45,943 nucleotides of DNA, from the NCBI GenBank assembly GCA_027054335.1, contig JALUPA010000724.1, positions 1 through 45,943 of the forward strand. Reading direction: 5' to 3'. Shown piece after piece: positions 24,444 through 34,137 of this stretch. The position numbers and the translations under genes were made by a program. How positions within the stretch are numbered: the stretch's first letter is position 1; each line of letters starts with the position of its first letter. The stretch comes from Ardenticatenaceae bacterium. GTDB taxonomy: Bacteria > Chloroflexota > Anaerolineae > Promineifilales > Promineifilaceae. The notes under the pieces are model-generated. The model ran no database searches, was not told the origin of the DNA, and was given only the letters and a program-made list of their open reading frames with translations.

Positions 24444-24487
24444 GTAGTAACGACTTTAGTCGTCCAGACCGCTAAAGCGGTTACTAC
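24444..24487. repeat. Three-way-junction palindrome downstream of TA module 2
   Basis: Outer arms GTAGTAA (24444-24450) and TTACTAC (24481-24487) enclose two small hairpins, CGAC-TTTA-GTCG and CCGC-TAAA-GCGG. The design is compact and symmetric. It lies between the toxin stop and the convergent spoVR. Confidence 0.7.
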
Positions 24488-24527
24488 AAACCAAAACGGG
24501 AAGTAATTTTTAGATGATTACTTAAGA

Positions 24528-26003
24528 CTAAATTGACCAGACGGTATTCCCATCCGGGCCGAAGCTGAAGATCAGTTTGCCTACGTCTTCCATCTCCGTT
24601 TCCAGGTGGACGGGGCGGCTCCAGATGGCGTACAGATTTTCCAGCGTGGCTTCCAAGTAGGCCCGATCCAGATCGATCCCCTCGTGGCGGTGCTGCAAAT
24701 ATAGTTCCCCCCGGTTGGCGTAGTTGGCGTCTGTCACGTCAATGATGGGTTGGCCGAAATTGGTGAGTTGGAAGAGCAGCTTGCGTTTGATTTCCTGAAA
24801 ATTGCGGCTGGCGATTTCGTACTCTTCCATATGCTCGTTGTACTCAAAGGTGAACAGCTTGTGTTCGCGGGCAAACTCTTCGGTGAGGAAGGCGTCAATA
24901 AAGCCGACGTCGTTGTAGATGCGGCGCACTGCAAACACTTTGTCCAGCCCTTGCCCTGACTGCATGTCCCAGTTTTCTTTGGCTTTCCGGTCTTCGCAAT
25001 TCTCGTATTCCGGGCCGAATGCGCCCCGGTTCCAGCGGTCTTCGATGTCCAGGAACAGTTGGTAGCCCAGGCGGTAGGGGTTGAGACGGCCGTGCTGCGC
25101 CGCCACTGTGCCCGAATGATGTTCCGCATAATCAATCAACTCCTCCGGTTCCAGAAAATGATTGGTCATCAGGCGGGTGTGCCAGAACACAGCCCAGCCC
25201 TCATTCATAATTTTAGTCTGGCGCTGGGGGGCAAAGTAGTAAGATTCTTCCCGGATGATGCCCAGGACGTCCCGCTGCCAGTTTTCCAGGGGGGCGTATT
25301 CCAGGAGGAAAAGCAGCACGTCGCGCTCCGGCTGCTCCGGGATGTTTTTGCGCTGTTCGCGGGCTTCTTCCAGTTTGCGCTGCTGTTCAGCGATAAATTC
25401 GGGCGGGTTGATGTAGCTGTCCATGTACGCTTTGGCTTTGATCTTCTTGACGGCAGCCGGTTCATTCGCCTCGTCGGGCGCCGGTTCCGGGCGGCGTTTG
25501 ATGCCGGGGGCGTGGATGTCTATCAGGTTGTCCAGGGAGAGGCAGGCGTCGAGGAAGTTTTCTACAGTTTCACGGTCGTATCGTTCCATATAGTTCCGCA
25601 CCCGTGCCGCGTGGTTGGCCATCTCATCCAGCATCTTCCGGTTGGTGTGGGCAAACCAGTAGTTATTGGTGAAGAAATCCGCGTGGCCGCAGACGTGAGC
25701 CATCACCAATTTCTGGTCCACCATCAGGTTGCTTTGCAGCAGATAGGCGTAAATCGGCGTGGTGTTGATCACTATTTCGTAGATGCGGTGCAGGCCGTAA
25801 GCGTAACTTTTAGCCAGCCGCTCATACTCCATGCCAAAGCGCCAGTGGGGATAGCGCACCGGAAAGCCGTCATACGCCGCCAGCAGATTAACCGTCTTGT
25901 AATCTACCATCTCGTAGCGCACTTCCGGGAAGTCCAGTCCGTGATCACGCGCCACTTCTTCAATTTCTCGTTGTAATTTTGCCAATTCGCCGGTGATGAT
26001 CAT
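24528..26003 (-). CDS. SpoVR family protein
   Basis: A 491-residue SpoVR/YcgB-type protein. The sequence starts with LQREIEEVARDHGLDFPEV..E.VDY and continues with IYEIVINTTPIYAYLLQSN, VMAHVCGHADFF, NEGWAVFWHTRLM and GYQLFLDIEDRWNRG, all family landmarks. In Bacillus the homologue affects spore cortex formation; in other bacteria it belongs to the stress operon with PrkA and YeaH. No spore genes are seen here, so the stress role is more likely. The gene is last in prkA-DUF444-spoVR. Residues 165-190 form a charged loop (KRRPEPAPDEANEP). The 3' end was duplicated to 23558-23665. Confidence 0.95.
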   Translation of the reverse strand: MIITGELAKLQREIEEVARDHGLDFPEVRYEMVDYKTVNLLAAYDGFPVRYPHWRFGMEYERLAKSYAYGLHRIYEIVINTTPIYAYLLQSNLMVDQKLVMAHVCGHADFFTNNYWFAHTNRKMLDEMANHAARVRNYMERYDRETVENFLDACLSLDNLIDIHAPGIKRRPEPAPDEANEPAAVKKIKAKAYMDSYINPPEFIAEQQRKLEEAREQRKNIPEQPERDVLLFLLEYAPLENWQRDVLGIIREESYYFAPQRQTKIMNEGWAVFWHTRLMTNHFLEPEELIDYAEHHSGTVAAQHGRLNPYRLGYQLFLDIEDRWNRGAFGPEYENCEDRKAKENWDMQSGQGLDKVFAVRRIYNDVGFIDAFLTEEFAREHKLFTFEYNEHMEEYEIASRNFQEIKRKLLFQLTNFGQPIIDVTDANYANRGELYLQHRHEGIDLDRAYLEATLENLYAIWSRPVHLETEMEDVGKLIFSFGPDGNTVWSI

Positions 26004-26014
26004 TTTGTTAAACC

Positions 26015-26068
26015 TGGAGATTGGAGAATTGGAGATTGGAGACTAGACAAATCTCCAATCTCCAATCT
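26015..26068. repeat. 'ggagattgg' hairpin between DUF444 and spoVR
   Basis: Three GGAGATTGGAG-type units on the left pair with TCTCCAATCTCC units on the right, around ACTAGACAA. It fills almost the entire intergenic gap and runs into the stop codon of the DUF444 gene. The same words occur at 16091-16140 and 29312-29397. Confidence 0.85.
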
Positions 26069-27175
26069 CTACAATCCCTTCCCCAAAAACCCCTTAATCG
26101 CGTCAAAAATCGCTTCCCGGTTGTTAATTTTGACGCCAACCAGTTTTTCATCCTCGATGGATTTGATCGTTTCCATGAACATACGGCCGTATCCCCCCGG
26201 AACCTGCCCATAGCCAAACAAATTAACTGGCGGGATCAAACTGTCCGTCAGCAGCTCGCGGCACAGCTTGTCGTCATTGCCGCCGAAATTCTCGCCATCG
26301 GAAAAGTGGAAAGCGTACATATTCCACTCTGCCGGGTCATACTCTTCGTGGATAATCTTCTTGCACAACTGGTAAGCCGAGGAGATGCGCGTGCCGCCGC
26401 TTTCCCGCAGGTGGTAGAAGGTGTGCTGGTCTACCTCCTTCGCCGCCGCATCGTGGACGATGTAACGTACCGCCAGGCTTTTGTAATTGGCCCGCAGCCA
26501 GGTATCAATCCAGAACGCCGTCAGCCGCACCAGTTCCTTTTTACGCTGCGTCATACTGCCGGAGACGTCCATCATGTAAAAGATGACGGCGTTGTTTTGC
26601 GGTTGGGGGTAGATGTTCCAGGAACGGTAGCGCACGTCGTCCCGGATGGGGATGACGACCGGGTTTTGCGGGTCATACGTGCCGGTGACGATTTGCCGTT
26701 TGAGGGCGGCGCGGTAGGTGCGTTTGAAGGAGCGCAGGCTTTCCGGCCCTGTGCGGCGAATGCCGGTGTAGCGCACTTTGCCCCCCTCCACGTTTTTCTT
26801 TCCTTTCGGTTCGATGCGGGGCAGTTCCAGTTCGTCCCCCAGGATTTCCGCCAGTTCTTCCAGGCTCATCTCCACTTCCAGGATGTGCTGGCCTGGCTGG
26901 TCGCCTGCGCCCTGGCTGCCGGATTGGTCGCCGGGGCCGAGGGGGTCGCCCACGTCGCCATCCCCCTGGCCGACGCCGCCCTGCTGCTTGCTGCCAAAGC
27001 GGAGGCGGGGCAGGTCAATCTGGGGTACGGGGATGGAGACCAAATCTTTCCCCTGACGGCCGATTAACTCCCCGTTAGAAATATATTTACGCAAATTGCG
27101 CCGCACATGCCCGCGCACAATCTCGCGGAATCGTTTGGCGTCCTGATCTATGCGGTGGGCGGTGGTTTGGTTCAT
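26069..27175 (-). CDS. DUF444 / YeaH-YhbH family protein with VWA-like domain
   Basis: The 368-residue protein begins with a basic helical region (residues 5-35), then [29 protein letters not shown], a Gly/Asp-rich linker (64-95) and a C-terminal von Willebrand factor A-like domain with the MIDAS motif MMDVSGSM (Asp203, Ser205, Ser207). YeaH-type proteins pair with the PrkA kinase YeaG in sustained nutrient stress. It is the middle gene of prkA-DUF444-spoVR on the same strand. The start has no clear Shine-Dalgarno because the repeat block abuts it. Start and length agree with the family. Confidence 0.93.
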   Translation of the reverse strand: MNQTTAHRIDQDAKRFREIVRGHVRRNLRKYISNGELIGRQGKDLVSIPVPQIDLPRLRFGSKQQGGVGQGDGDVGDPLGPGDQSGSQGAGDQPGQHILEVEMSLEELAEILGDELELPRIEPKGKKNVEGGKVRYTGIRRTGPESLRSFKRTYRAALKRQIVTGTYDPQNPVVIPIRDDVRYRSWNIYPQPQNNAVIFYMMDVSGSMTQRKKELVRLTAFWIDTWLRANYKSLAVRYIVHDAAAKEVDQHTFYHLRESGGTRISSAYQLCKKIIHEEYDPAEWNMYAFHFSDGENFGGNDDKLCRELLTDSLIPPVNLFGYGQVPGGYGRMFMETIKSIEDEKLVGVKINNREAIFDAIKGFLGKGL

Positions 27176-27184
27176 GATTTTTTT

Positions 27185-27256
27185 AGTTTTCAGTTTTCAG
27201 TTTTCAGTGTGCAGTTTTCGCACACTGAAAACTGCACACTGAAAACTGTACACTGA
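27185..27256. repeat. 'cagttttcagtgtg' word-repeat hairpin between prkA and DUF444
   Basis: The AGTTTTC words on the left pair with GAAAACT words on the right, with two alternative pairings around GTGTGCAG-TTTT-CGCACAC. It fills the whole gap in the operon and is a different word family from the next gap. Confidence 0.8.
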
Positions 27257-29296
<2,040 letters not shown>

Positions 29297-29311
29297 GGTT
29301 TGTCTCCATCC

Positions 29312-29397
29312 TGGAGGAGATTGGAAATTGGGAGATTGGAGATTGACGGTCATTTACCGCAAATCTCTAATCTCCAATCTCTAATCTCTACTCTCTA
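29312..29397. repeat. 'ggagattgg' imperfect hairpin upstream of prkA
   Basis: GGAGATTGGAAATTGGGAG and following units on the left pair imperfectly with TCTCTAATCTCCAATCTC units on the right. It is related to the repeats at 16091 and 26015. Confidence 0.75.
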
Positions 29398-29403
29398 AAA
29401 CAC

Positions 29404-29441
29404 AAAAAGGGTCAACACAAACCAGATTGGTTCGGCGACCC
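29404..29441 (-). terminator. Intrinsic terminator candidate upstream of prkA
   Basis: On the minus strand GGGTC (29441-29437) pairs with GACCC (29413-29409), with an inner AACCA/TGGTT pairing, followed by TTTTT. It would stop read-through from TA module 3 into prkA. Confidence 0.55.
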
Positions 29442-29533
29442 TCTTCTTGACAATGCTCCCCTGTTTAGGTACGGACAGATTCACAATGGCGCACTTCTTC
29501 AATTGTAAATCTGCTACGTTGTCCAGCTTAGGC

Positions 29534-29560
29534 GTAGGGCGATTTTCAAAATCGCCCTAC
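29534..29560. repeat. GTAGGGCGATTTT palindrome (dispersed family)
   Basis: Thirteen perfectly paired bases on each side of a C. A shorter relative lies at 8052-8070. Confidence 0.85.
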
Positions 29561-29674
29561 TGAGTTCTCAAAAGGAACGGCCGTAACTGTGTGATTTGTA
29601 GATAAGATGGAGATAGGTGGGGATTTCTTACAAAGTGGGGGGAGGAATTTAGTAATTGGTCATCAAGTATCGGT

Positions 29675-30031
29675 TCATAACAAATCCTGCTCAAGCAACA
29701 GGTCTTCTACACGCGCTAAGAAAGCTAACAGAGGCTTTGGGCCTAATCCTTCTGGCAATTGTTCGTGTTTCTCGACATTTTCGTAGGGATGAATATGCCA
29801 AATCCCTGTTTCACGATCAATGCCAAAAATACGCTGTTCCCCTTCAATTAACGCCATATACAATGAACCGGATCGTTGACCGAAGAACAATTGCACAAAG
29901 AATTGCGGCCGTATATGCAAACGCAGCGATAATGTAATGTCTGTTTCTTCAACGTTGCCAATAGATTGGACAAACCATACTTTCTCTAAAGCGTCAAGCA
30001 CCTCAGATTTTAGATCGGACAGCTCATTCAT
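29675..30031 (-). CDS. TumE-like putative toxin, module 3
   Basis: 118 residues: after a helical start (SDLKSEVLDALEKVWFVQSI), strands LSLRLHIRPQFFVQLFFGQRSG and LYMALIEGEQRIFGIDRETGIWHIHPYEN, and a C-terminal helix LLAFLARVEDLL. The RIFG.DR..GIWH.HP.E signature is typical of small Chloroflexota and cyanobacterial toxin-like partners related to TumE. No catalytic residues can be assigned. I start at the ATG at 30031, overlapping the antitoxin gene; a GTG at 30040 would add three residues. Confidence 0.65.
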   Translation of the reverse strand: MNELSDLKSEVLDALEKVWFVQSIGNVEETDITLSLRLHIRPQFFVQLFFGQRSGSLYMALIEGEQRIFGIDRETGIWHIHPYENVEKHEQLPEGLGPKPLLAFLARVEDLLLEQDLL

Positions 30032-30341
30032 CAACTGCACGTAAGGCTTTTAACTTACGTTCCATTGTCAGAATGCCGCCAACGGCCGTTTCCCAGGCAA
30101 TCGCGTCTTGTTCAACTTGCCAGCTATAATTCATTTCCTTTGTTGTCCGCCGACTGACAAATTCGTCAAAGGATAGCCCGTACTTGCGTGATAGAGAACG
30201 ATCAGTGCGGCGATATTGTCTTAACCGCCGCAAATACTCCGCTTCGATAAGTTGCCGAACAGTAGCGTCTAAATCTTTTTCGTCAGGGAATGTTTCCTGC
30301 AAAAGTTCTTGTGTTTGTTCTTTCAGAGTTATAGTAGCCAT
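30024..30341 (-). CDS. Putative antitoxin of module 3
   Basis: 105 residues: MATITLKEQTQELLQETFPD with a following helix DLDATVRQLIEAEYLRRLRQYR resembles a short ribbon-helix-helix/Phd-type N-terminal region, then SLSRKYGLSFDEFVSRR, a segment widespread in two-gene toxin-antitoxin units. The C-terminus (QDAIAWETAVGGI) is helical. It precedes and overlaps the TumE-like gene, as in modules 1 and 2. GAGG is close to the ATG at 30341; a TTG at 30350 would add three residues. Confidence 0.7.
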   Translation of the reverse strand: MATITLKEQTQELLQETFPDEKDLDATVRQLIEAEYLRRLRQYRRTDRSLSRKYGLSFDEFVSRRTTKEMNYSWQVEQDAIAWETAVGGILTMERKLKALRAVDE

Positions 30342-30366
30342 CAACCTCAATTACCAATTACTCAAC

Positions 30367-30615
30367 TCAATCCATTGTCAAAGACGGCAGTTCCGCCTCG
30401 GCGCGGACGACAAGGCGCAGCCCTTCGTAGATTTCCTGGCAGTCGGGGCAGTGCTGCAAGTGGGTTTGGATAACGGCCGTATGCGGCAGCCGTTCACCTT
30501 CTACTTCTGCATCCACAAAAGCCGGCAAAAAGTTTTGCAACTGTTTACAATCTATTTCGTGTTCTTCAGTCGTGTAGACTTGTTCAATCCAGCGGGTAAA
30601 TGTTTCCTCAGCCAA
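30367..30615 (-). CDS. Putative zinc-finger anti-sigma factor
   Basis: 82 residues with EIDCKQLQNFLPAFVDAEVEG followed by HLQHCPDCQEIYEGL, the cysteine/histidine pattern of ZAS-type anti-sigma factors. There is no transmembrane segment, so it is a soluble anti-sigma factor. It follows the ECF sigma gene on the same strand, 175 bases downstream. The start is a TTG behind AAGG. The signal sensed is not clear from sequence; soluble ZAS proteins often respond to redox or metals. Confidence 0.75.
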   Translation of the reverse strand: MAEETFTRWIEQVYTTEEHEIDCKQLQNFLPAFVDAEVEGERLPHTAVIQTHLQHCPDCQEIYEGLRLVVRAEAELPSLTMD

Positions 30616-30677
30616 AGCGACCTTCCCAAAAAGCGTGATACGCGCTGCGTGATACGTGATGTATCAATCGAATATAT

Positions 30678-30743
30678 AGGTGACAGTCACTTTTTAACAG
30701 AGGCACTGGACAAAACCGCAATGTTTACAAGTGACTGTCACCT
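30678..30743. repeat. 66-bp palindromic element, copy A
   Basis: Two 15-base perfect arms, AGGTGACAGTCACTT and its complement, enclose a 36-base loop. The reverse complement aligns with copy B at 37426-37490, including the loop word GTCCAGTG. Here it lies between the sigma gene and the anti-sigma gene. Confidence 0.85.
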
Positions 30744-30790
30744 CTGGTACGCAATACGTTATAGATAGGATGCAAATGATCGGATAATTC

Positions 30791-31444
30791 TTACCACAAA
30801 GTGTCAAATAAGGCCAATATATCGCCCATGCTGTAGTGGCGGGCCAGCAGTTTGGCCTTGATCTTCTTGCGGGCGTCGTGCAGGGTCTTGTACAGGGTGT
30901 TGGCCGACGTTTCCAAAATTTCGGCCGTTTCCTGCATGGAGCGCCCCTGAAAATGGACACAGAGAATGGCGACGCGCTGCCGTTCGTTTAGCTCGGTTTC
31001 GATGATGTTAACCAGAAAGCGAATCAATTCTTCCCGTTCCGCTTGCAGGGTGGGGTCCAGAGGTAGATCGGCTTGCAGGAGTTGGTGGAACACGGCCGTT
31101 TCCCCTTCCGCCGCCTCATCCCAGGAAAAATCCCGGTAACGCCGCTTGCGTAGTTCGCCTGCCGCTTCATTGATGACAAAACGATAAGCCCAGGTGGTAA
31201 ACTTGGCGTCGCCGCGAAATTTGTGCAGATTGGCTTGCAGGGCGAGCAGGGCGTTTTGGGCGAAGTCCTCGGCCATTTCCATCAAGTCGTTGCTGGAAAG
31301 GTGGTGGAGTTCGCTACGGCCGTCACGCAGATAGACAAACGCCGCCCGTAGCAGATACTCGCGCAAATCAGCCAGCGCGCTGGCCTGGACATCCCCTGGC
31401 TGTTGTAAATCGTTCAGCCACTCCGCATTCGTTCGCTGAGCCAT
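30791..31444 (-). CDS. ECF-type RNA polymerase sigma factor
   Basis: A 217-residue sigma-70 family factor with region 2 (EMAEDFAQNALLALQANLHKFRGDAKFTTWAYRFVINEA) and a region 4 helix-turn-helix (LNERQRVAILCVHFQGRSMQETAEILETSANTLYKTLHDARKKIK); I list these by residues 56-98 and 153-200. Region 3 is absent, as in ECF factors. It is followed by the putative anti-sigma factor. No Shine-Dalgarno is seen and TACTAT lies 5 bases before the ATG, which may mean leaderless expression. It is divergent from the propeller gene at 31731. What it controls is unknown; I see no repeated promoter motif here. Confidence 0.88.
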   Translation of the reverse strand: MAQRTNAEWLNDLQQPGDVQASALADLREYLLRAAFVYLRDGRSELHHLSSNDLMEMAEDFAQNALLALQANLHKFRGDAKFTTWAYRFVINEAAGELRKRRYRDFSWDEAAEGETAVFHQLLQADLPLDPTLQAEREELIRFLVNIIETELNERQRVAILCVHFQGRSMQETAEILETSANTLYKTLHDARKKIKAKLLARHYSMGDILALFDTLW

Positions 31445-31693
31445 GGCTAATAGTATGCCACAAAATTCTTAAAATGGGGTTAACTGTTTATGATTGTCAG
31501 GGACTCGCTGCCAATTTATCCCCCTGACTTTGGTGACAACCCGCCGCTCTTTGAGGGACATTCCTCACTTGAATTCCCCAAAAAGGGAAACAATGATTGC
31601 TGTAGATTATTCTGGCTGCCATCGCCGTTGATTATGACGCAGAATATCCGGCGTGCAGTAGCTTAACCTACAAAAAGAGTTGACATATTGTAC

Positions 31694-31721
31694 TTGACAT
31701 AGTTATCGGGCGTGTTAAACT
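31694..31721 (+). promoter_or_regulatory. Promoter of the propeller/M23 operon
   Basis: TTGACA (31694-31699), 16-base spacer and TAAACT (31716-31721), then 9 bases to the ATG, so initiation falls within a few bases of the start codon. Confidence 0.6.
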
Positions 31722-31730
31722 GACATTAAC

Positions 31731-34064
31731 ATGCGTGAACGATTGGCTAGATTGACCGGACGATTGTGGCAGTTCTTCCGCACACTTTTCTCCCCGTTGT
31801 GGCGGTTTCTGGGCAGGTTGGGGTTGGCTTTACGCAAACTGTTGACCTGGTTCGTGTACTACCCCTTCTTTTTCCTGACTATGCCCCTGTGGTTGCCCCT
31901 GCGCTGGCTGTGGGATTATATGCGGCCGGTTTGGGCGGCCGTCTGGCGCTTTTTGGGGCGGATGGGTCTGGCCCTGCGCCGTTTGTTGACTGATTTTGTT
32001 TGGCGGCCGTTTATTTTGCTGCTGGTGGAACCGGCTATCTGGCTGGTGCGGGATGTGTTACGGCCGTTCACCTTCTGGATTTTCCGGCAAATACGCCGCT
32101 TTCTGGGCTGGCTGTGGCGATTGGCGGCAATTCCGGCAGCCTGGTTCTGGCGTGTCACTGAACCACCGCGCCGCAAGTACGGCCGTCGCTTCAACTCTCG
32201 CTGGCAAGTGACCAAAGCGCGTTGGCGGGTACGGTTGAAACGGCCGTCGCCTCCCGCCGGAACTGAATTTGCCCGCCGCCAACCGCGCAGCCGGATTCAT
32301 TCCAATCGCACGGCGCGTGTGGCTATGGCTGTAGCTACCATTGCCCTCATTTTAGCGGTGGGGGTGATTAGTATGCAGGATCGACAGGGCACGGCCGTAG
32401 CCGAAAGTGTGACCATTATTCTCACCCCCACTCCCCGGCCGGAAACGCCGACGCCTGTGCCCACCATTGCCATCCAACTCACGCCCTGGGCTACGCCAGA
32501 TCCCACTACGGGTGGCGGAACCATCCTCTACAGCCAACACATCAAAGGCAACAATGATATTTACATGCTGCCCATTGGCCAGGCCGAACCGGTACGCATC
32601 ACCACTGATCCCGCACCAGACCGCGACCCCGCCTGGAGTCCCGATGGCAGCCGAATAGCCTTTGCCTCGCGGCGCGGCGGCAATTGGGACATTTACGTGT
32701 ATGACATCACTGCCGGGAAGCTGCGCCGCCTGACCCGCGACAAGGGGTACGATGGCGAACCGGCCTGGTCGCCGGACGGCCAGTGGCTTACTTTTACCGC
32801 TTACCGGCAGGAAAATCTGGACATCTACCTGGTTCCGGCCGACGGCAGTTCCGCTCCCTTTCGCCTGACGCGCGATCCGGCCCCTGATTTTAACCCGGTT
32901 TGGTCGCCTACCGGCGGGCGGCACATTGCCTTTACCAGTTGGCGCAGCGGCAATCAGGACATTTTCCTGCGCTCGCTGGATGACGCGACGGGGGAGGGGA
33001 CGTGGAATGTGACGGAGACGCCGGGCGTTCACGAGGACGGGGCCGCTTTTTCGCCGGACGGCCGTTACCTGAGTTATTTTTCCGGCGAGGGAGCCATCCC
33101 CGTGATTTACGCCCAGCTGCTGACGGAGACGTACCTGCCGGACGGCGATCCGGTCGGCCTGAATCTGCAAGGGCGCGAGCCGGTCTGGTCGCCGGACAGC
33201 CAGTCGTTTATGGCGGTGTATGATCGGGGCGGGCAAAGCTATCTGGTGGCGGGCAGCCGGGAAGCCTGGGGGGTGACGCCGCAGATGTTGGTTGCGGACG
33301 GCCGCATCGAGTCGCCTTCGTGGACGGCCGTGAACCTGACCCCGGCGATGGCCGAAAGTTTGCAATATATTGACGGCGCGCCGGACGACCAGCCGCTCTT
33401 TGTGGAAGCGTTGGCCCGCCCCAGCCGTAACCAGCCCCCCGTTAAGCTATTTGAGATGGACGTGAACGCTCCCTCCCCCTACCTGGCCGACGCCGTGGAT
33501 CAATCATTTGAGGCCCTGCGTCAGCGGGTGATGGCGGAAGTGGGCTGGGACTTTTTAGGGCAGTTGGATGCCATGTTTGAGCCGATTGAGGCTAAACCGC
33601 CGCCCGGCCAATCCCCCAAAACGTGGCACAAGGCGGGGCGGGCTTTCAATTTGTACTACCGGGAAGCGTTGGGCTTTGAGCCGCGCGTGGAAGTGGTGCG
33701 TGAGGACGTGGGTAATGAGACGTACTGGCGCGTCTACGTGCGGACGGCTAAACAGGATGGCAGCCAGGGCGAACCGTTGCGCGCTCTTCCCTGGGATTTT
33801 CAGGCGCGCAGCGGGGACGATCCGCTTTATTACGAACAGGGCGGCAAGTTGAAGGAGGCGATCCCCGCCGGTTATTACGTAGACTTTACGGCGCTGGCAG
33901 CCGATTACGGCTGGACGCGCGTCCCGGCCAATCCCCGCTGGCGTACATTTTTCCCCGATATTCGCTTTTGGCAATACGAAAATCGGCAAGACCTGACGTG
34001 GGAGGAAGCGATGGCCCAGTTGTATACGTCTGTGGAGATGCGCCGGGTGTTTGGGGAGGAGTGA
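31731..34064 (+). CDS. TolB-type beta-propeller protein with duplicated Trp/Arg-rich N-terminal helices
   Basis: A 777-residue membrane-anchored protein. Residues 1-150 are rich in Trp, Arg, Leu and Phe and contain a tandem duplication: residues 22-66 and 70-112 share WRFLGR(L/M)GLALR(K/R)LLT and a following hydrophobic part. After a basic linker, residues 206-222 are one clear transmembrane helix, followed by a Thr/Pro-rich stalk. Then come five or six TolB-like propeller repeats (PAWSPDGSRIAFASRRGGNWDIYVYD and variants, residues 270-500) and an uncharacterised C-terminal domain beginning near residue 560. The propeller is expected outside the membrane. The M23 lipoprotein follows after 73 bases. 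A role in cell-envelope assembly is inference. Confidence 0.8.
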   Translation: MRERLARLTGRLWQFFRTLFSPLWRFLGRLGLALRKLLTWFVYYPFFFLTMPLWLPLRWLWDYMRPVWAAVWRFLGRMGLALRRLLTDFVWRPFILLLVEPAIWLVRDVLRPFTFWIFRQIRRFLGWLWRLAAIPAAWFWRVTEPPRRKYGRRFNSRWQVTKARWRVRLKRPSPPAGTEFARRQPRSRIHSNRTARVAMAVATIALILAVGVISMQDRQGTAVAESVTIILTPTPRPETPTPVPTIAIQLTPWATPDPTTGGGTILYSQHIKGNNDIYMLPIGQAEPVRITTDPAPDRDPAWSPDGSRIAFASRRGGNWDIYVYDITAGKLRRLTRDKGYDGEPAWSPDGQWLTFTAYRQENLDIYLVPADGSSAPFRLTRDPAPDFNPVWSPTGGRHIAFTSWRSGNQDIFLRSLDDATGEGTWNVTETPGVHEDGAAFSPDGRYLSYFSGEGAIPVIYAQLLTETYLPDGDPVGLNLQGREPVWSPDSQSFMAVYDRGGQSYLVAGSREAWGVTPQMLVADGRIESPSWTAVNLTPAMAESLQYIDGAPDDQPLFVEALARPSRNQPPVKLFEMDVNAPSPYLADAVDQSFEALRQRVMAEVGWDFLGQLDAMFEPIEAKPPPGQSPKTWHKAGRAFNLYYREALGFEPRVEVVREDVGNETYWRVYVRTAKQDGSQGEPLRALPWDFQARSGDDPLYYEQGGKLKEAIPAGYYVDFTALAADYGWTRVPANPRWRTFFPDIRFWQYENRQDLTWEEAMAQLYTSVEMRRVFGEE

Positions 34065-34071
34065 GGGCAAC

Positions 34072-34128
34072 GAATTGAGGAGTAAGCGAATTTTTTGATT
34101 CGTTTGTTCCCTAATTCGTTGTTCTCTC
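34072..34128. repeat. Imperfect 'aacgaattg' hairpin between propeller and M23 genes
   Basis: CAACGAATT and GCGAAT on the left pair with ATTCGT and AATTCGTTG on the right, with bulges. Related words (AACGAATTGGG) occur around 39725. Confidence 0.5.
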
Positions 34129-34137
34129 CTCGTAGAG

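Larger units (their letters stand above)
29297..29674. other. Non-coding gap between prkA and TA module 3
   Basis: The 378 bases hold, from left to right: a 'gattgg' repeat (29312-29397), a terminator-like stem with U-run (29404-29441), a region of low complexity without clear features to 29533, the GTAGGGCGATTT palindrome (29534-29560), one ACGGCCGT (29577-29584) and an unstructured AG-rich stretch to the toxin gene. The prkA promoter must lie here; I see no clear -35/-10 pair. Confidence 0.7.

Noticed and set aside
25059-25976. 305-codon open frame antisense to spoVR
   Set aside because: spoVR carries family motifs over its full length; the antisense frame has none.
30694-30960. Small frame overlapping the 66-bp palindrome and the sigma factor end
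   Set aside because: Frame-shifted shadow of the sigma gene; no ribosome-binding site.
32352-33365. 337-codon open frame antisense to the propeller gene
   Set aside because: It lies entirely opposite a gene with clear TolB repeats, has atypical composition (Arg/His/Pro) and no recognisable motif; a GC-rich shadow frame.
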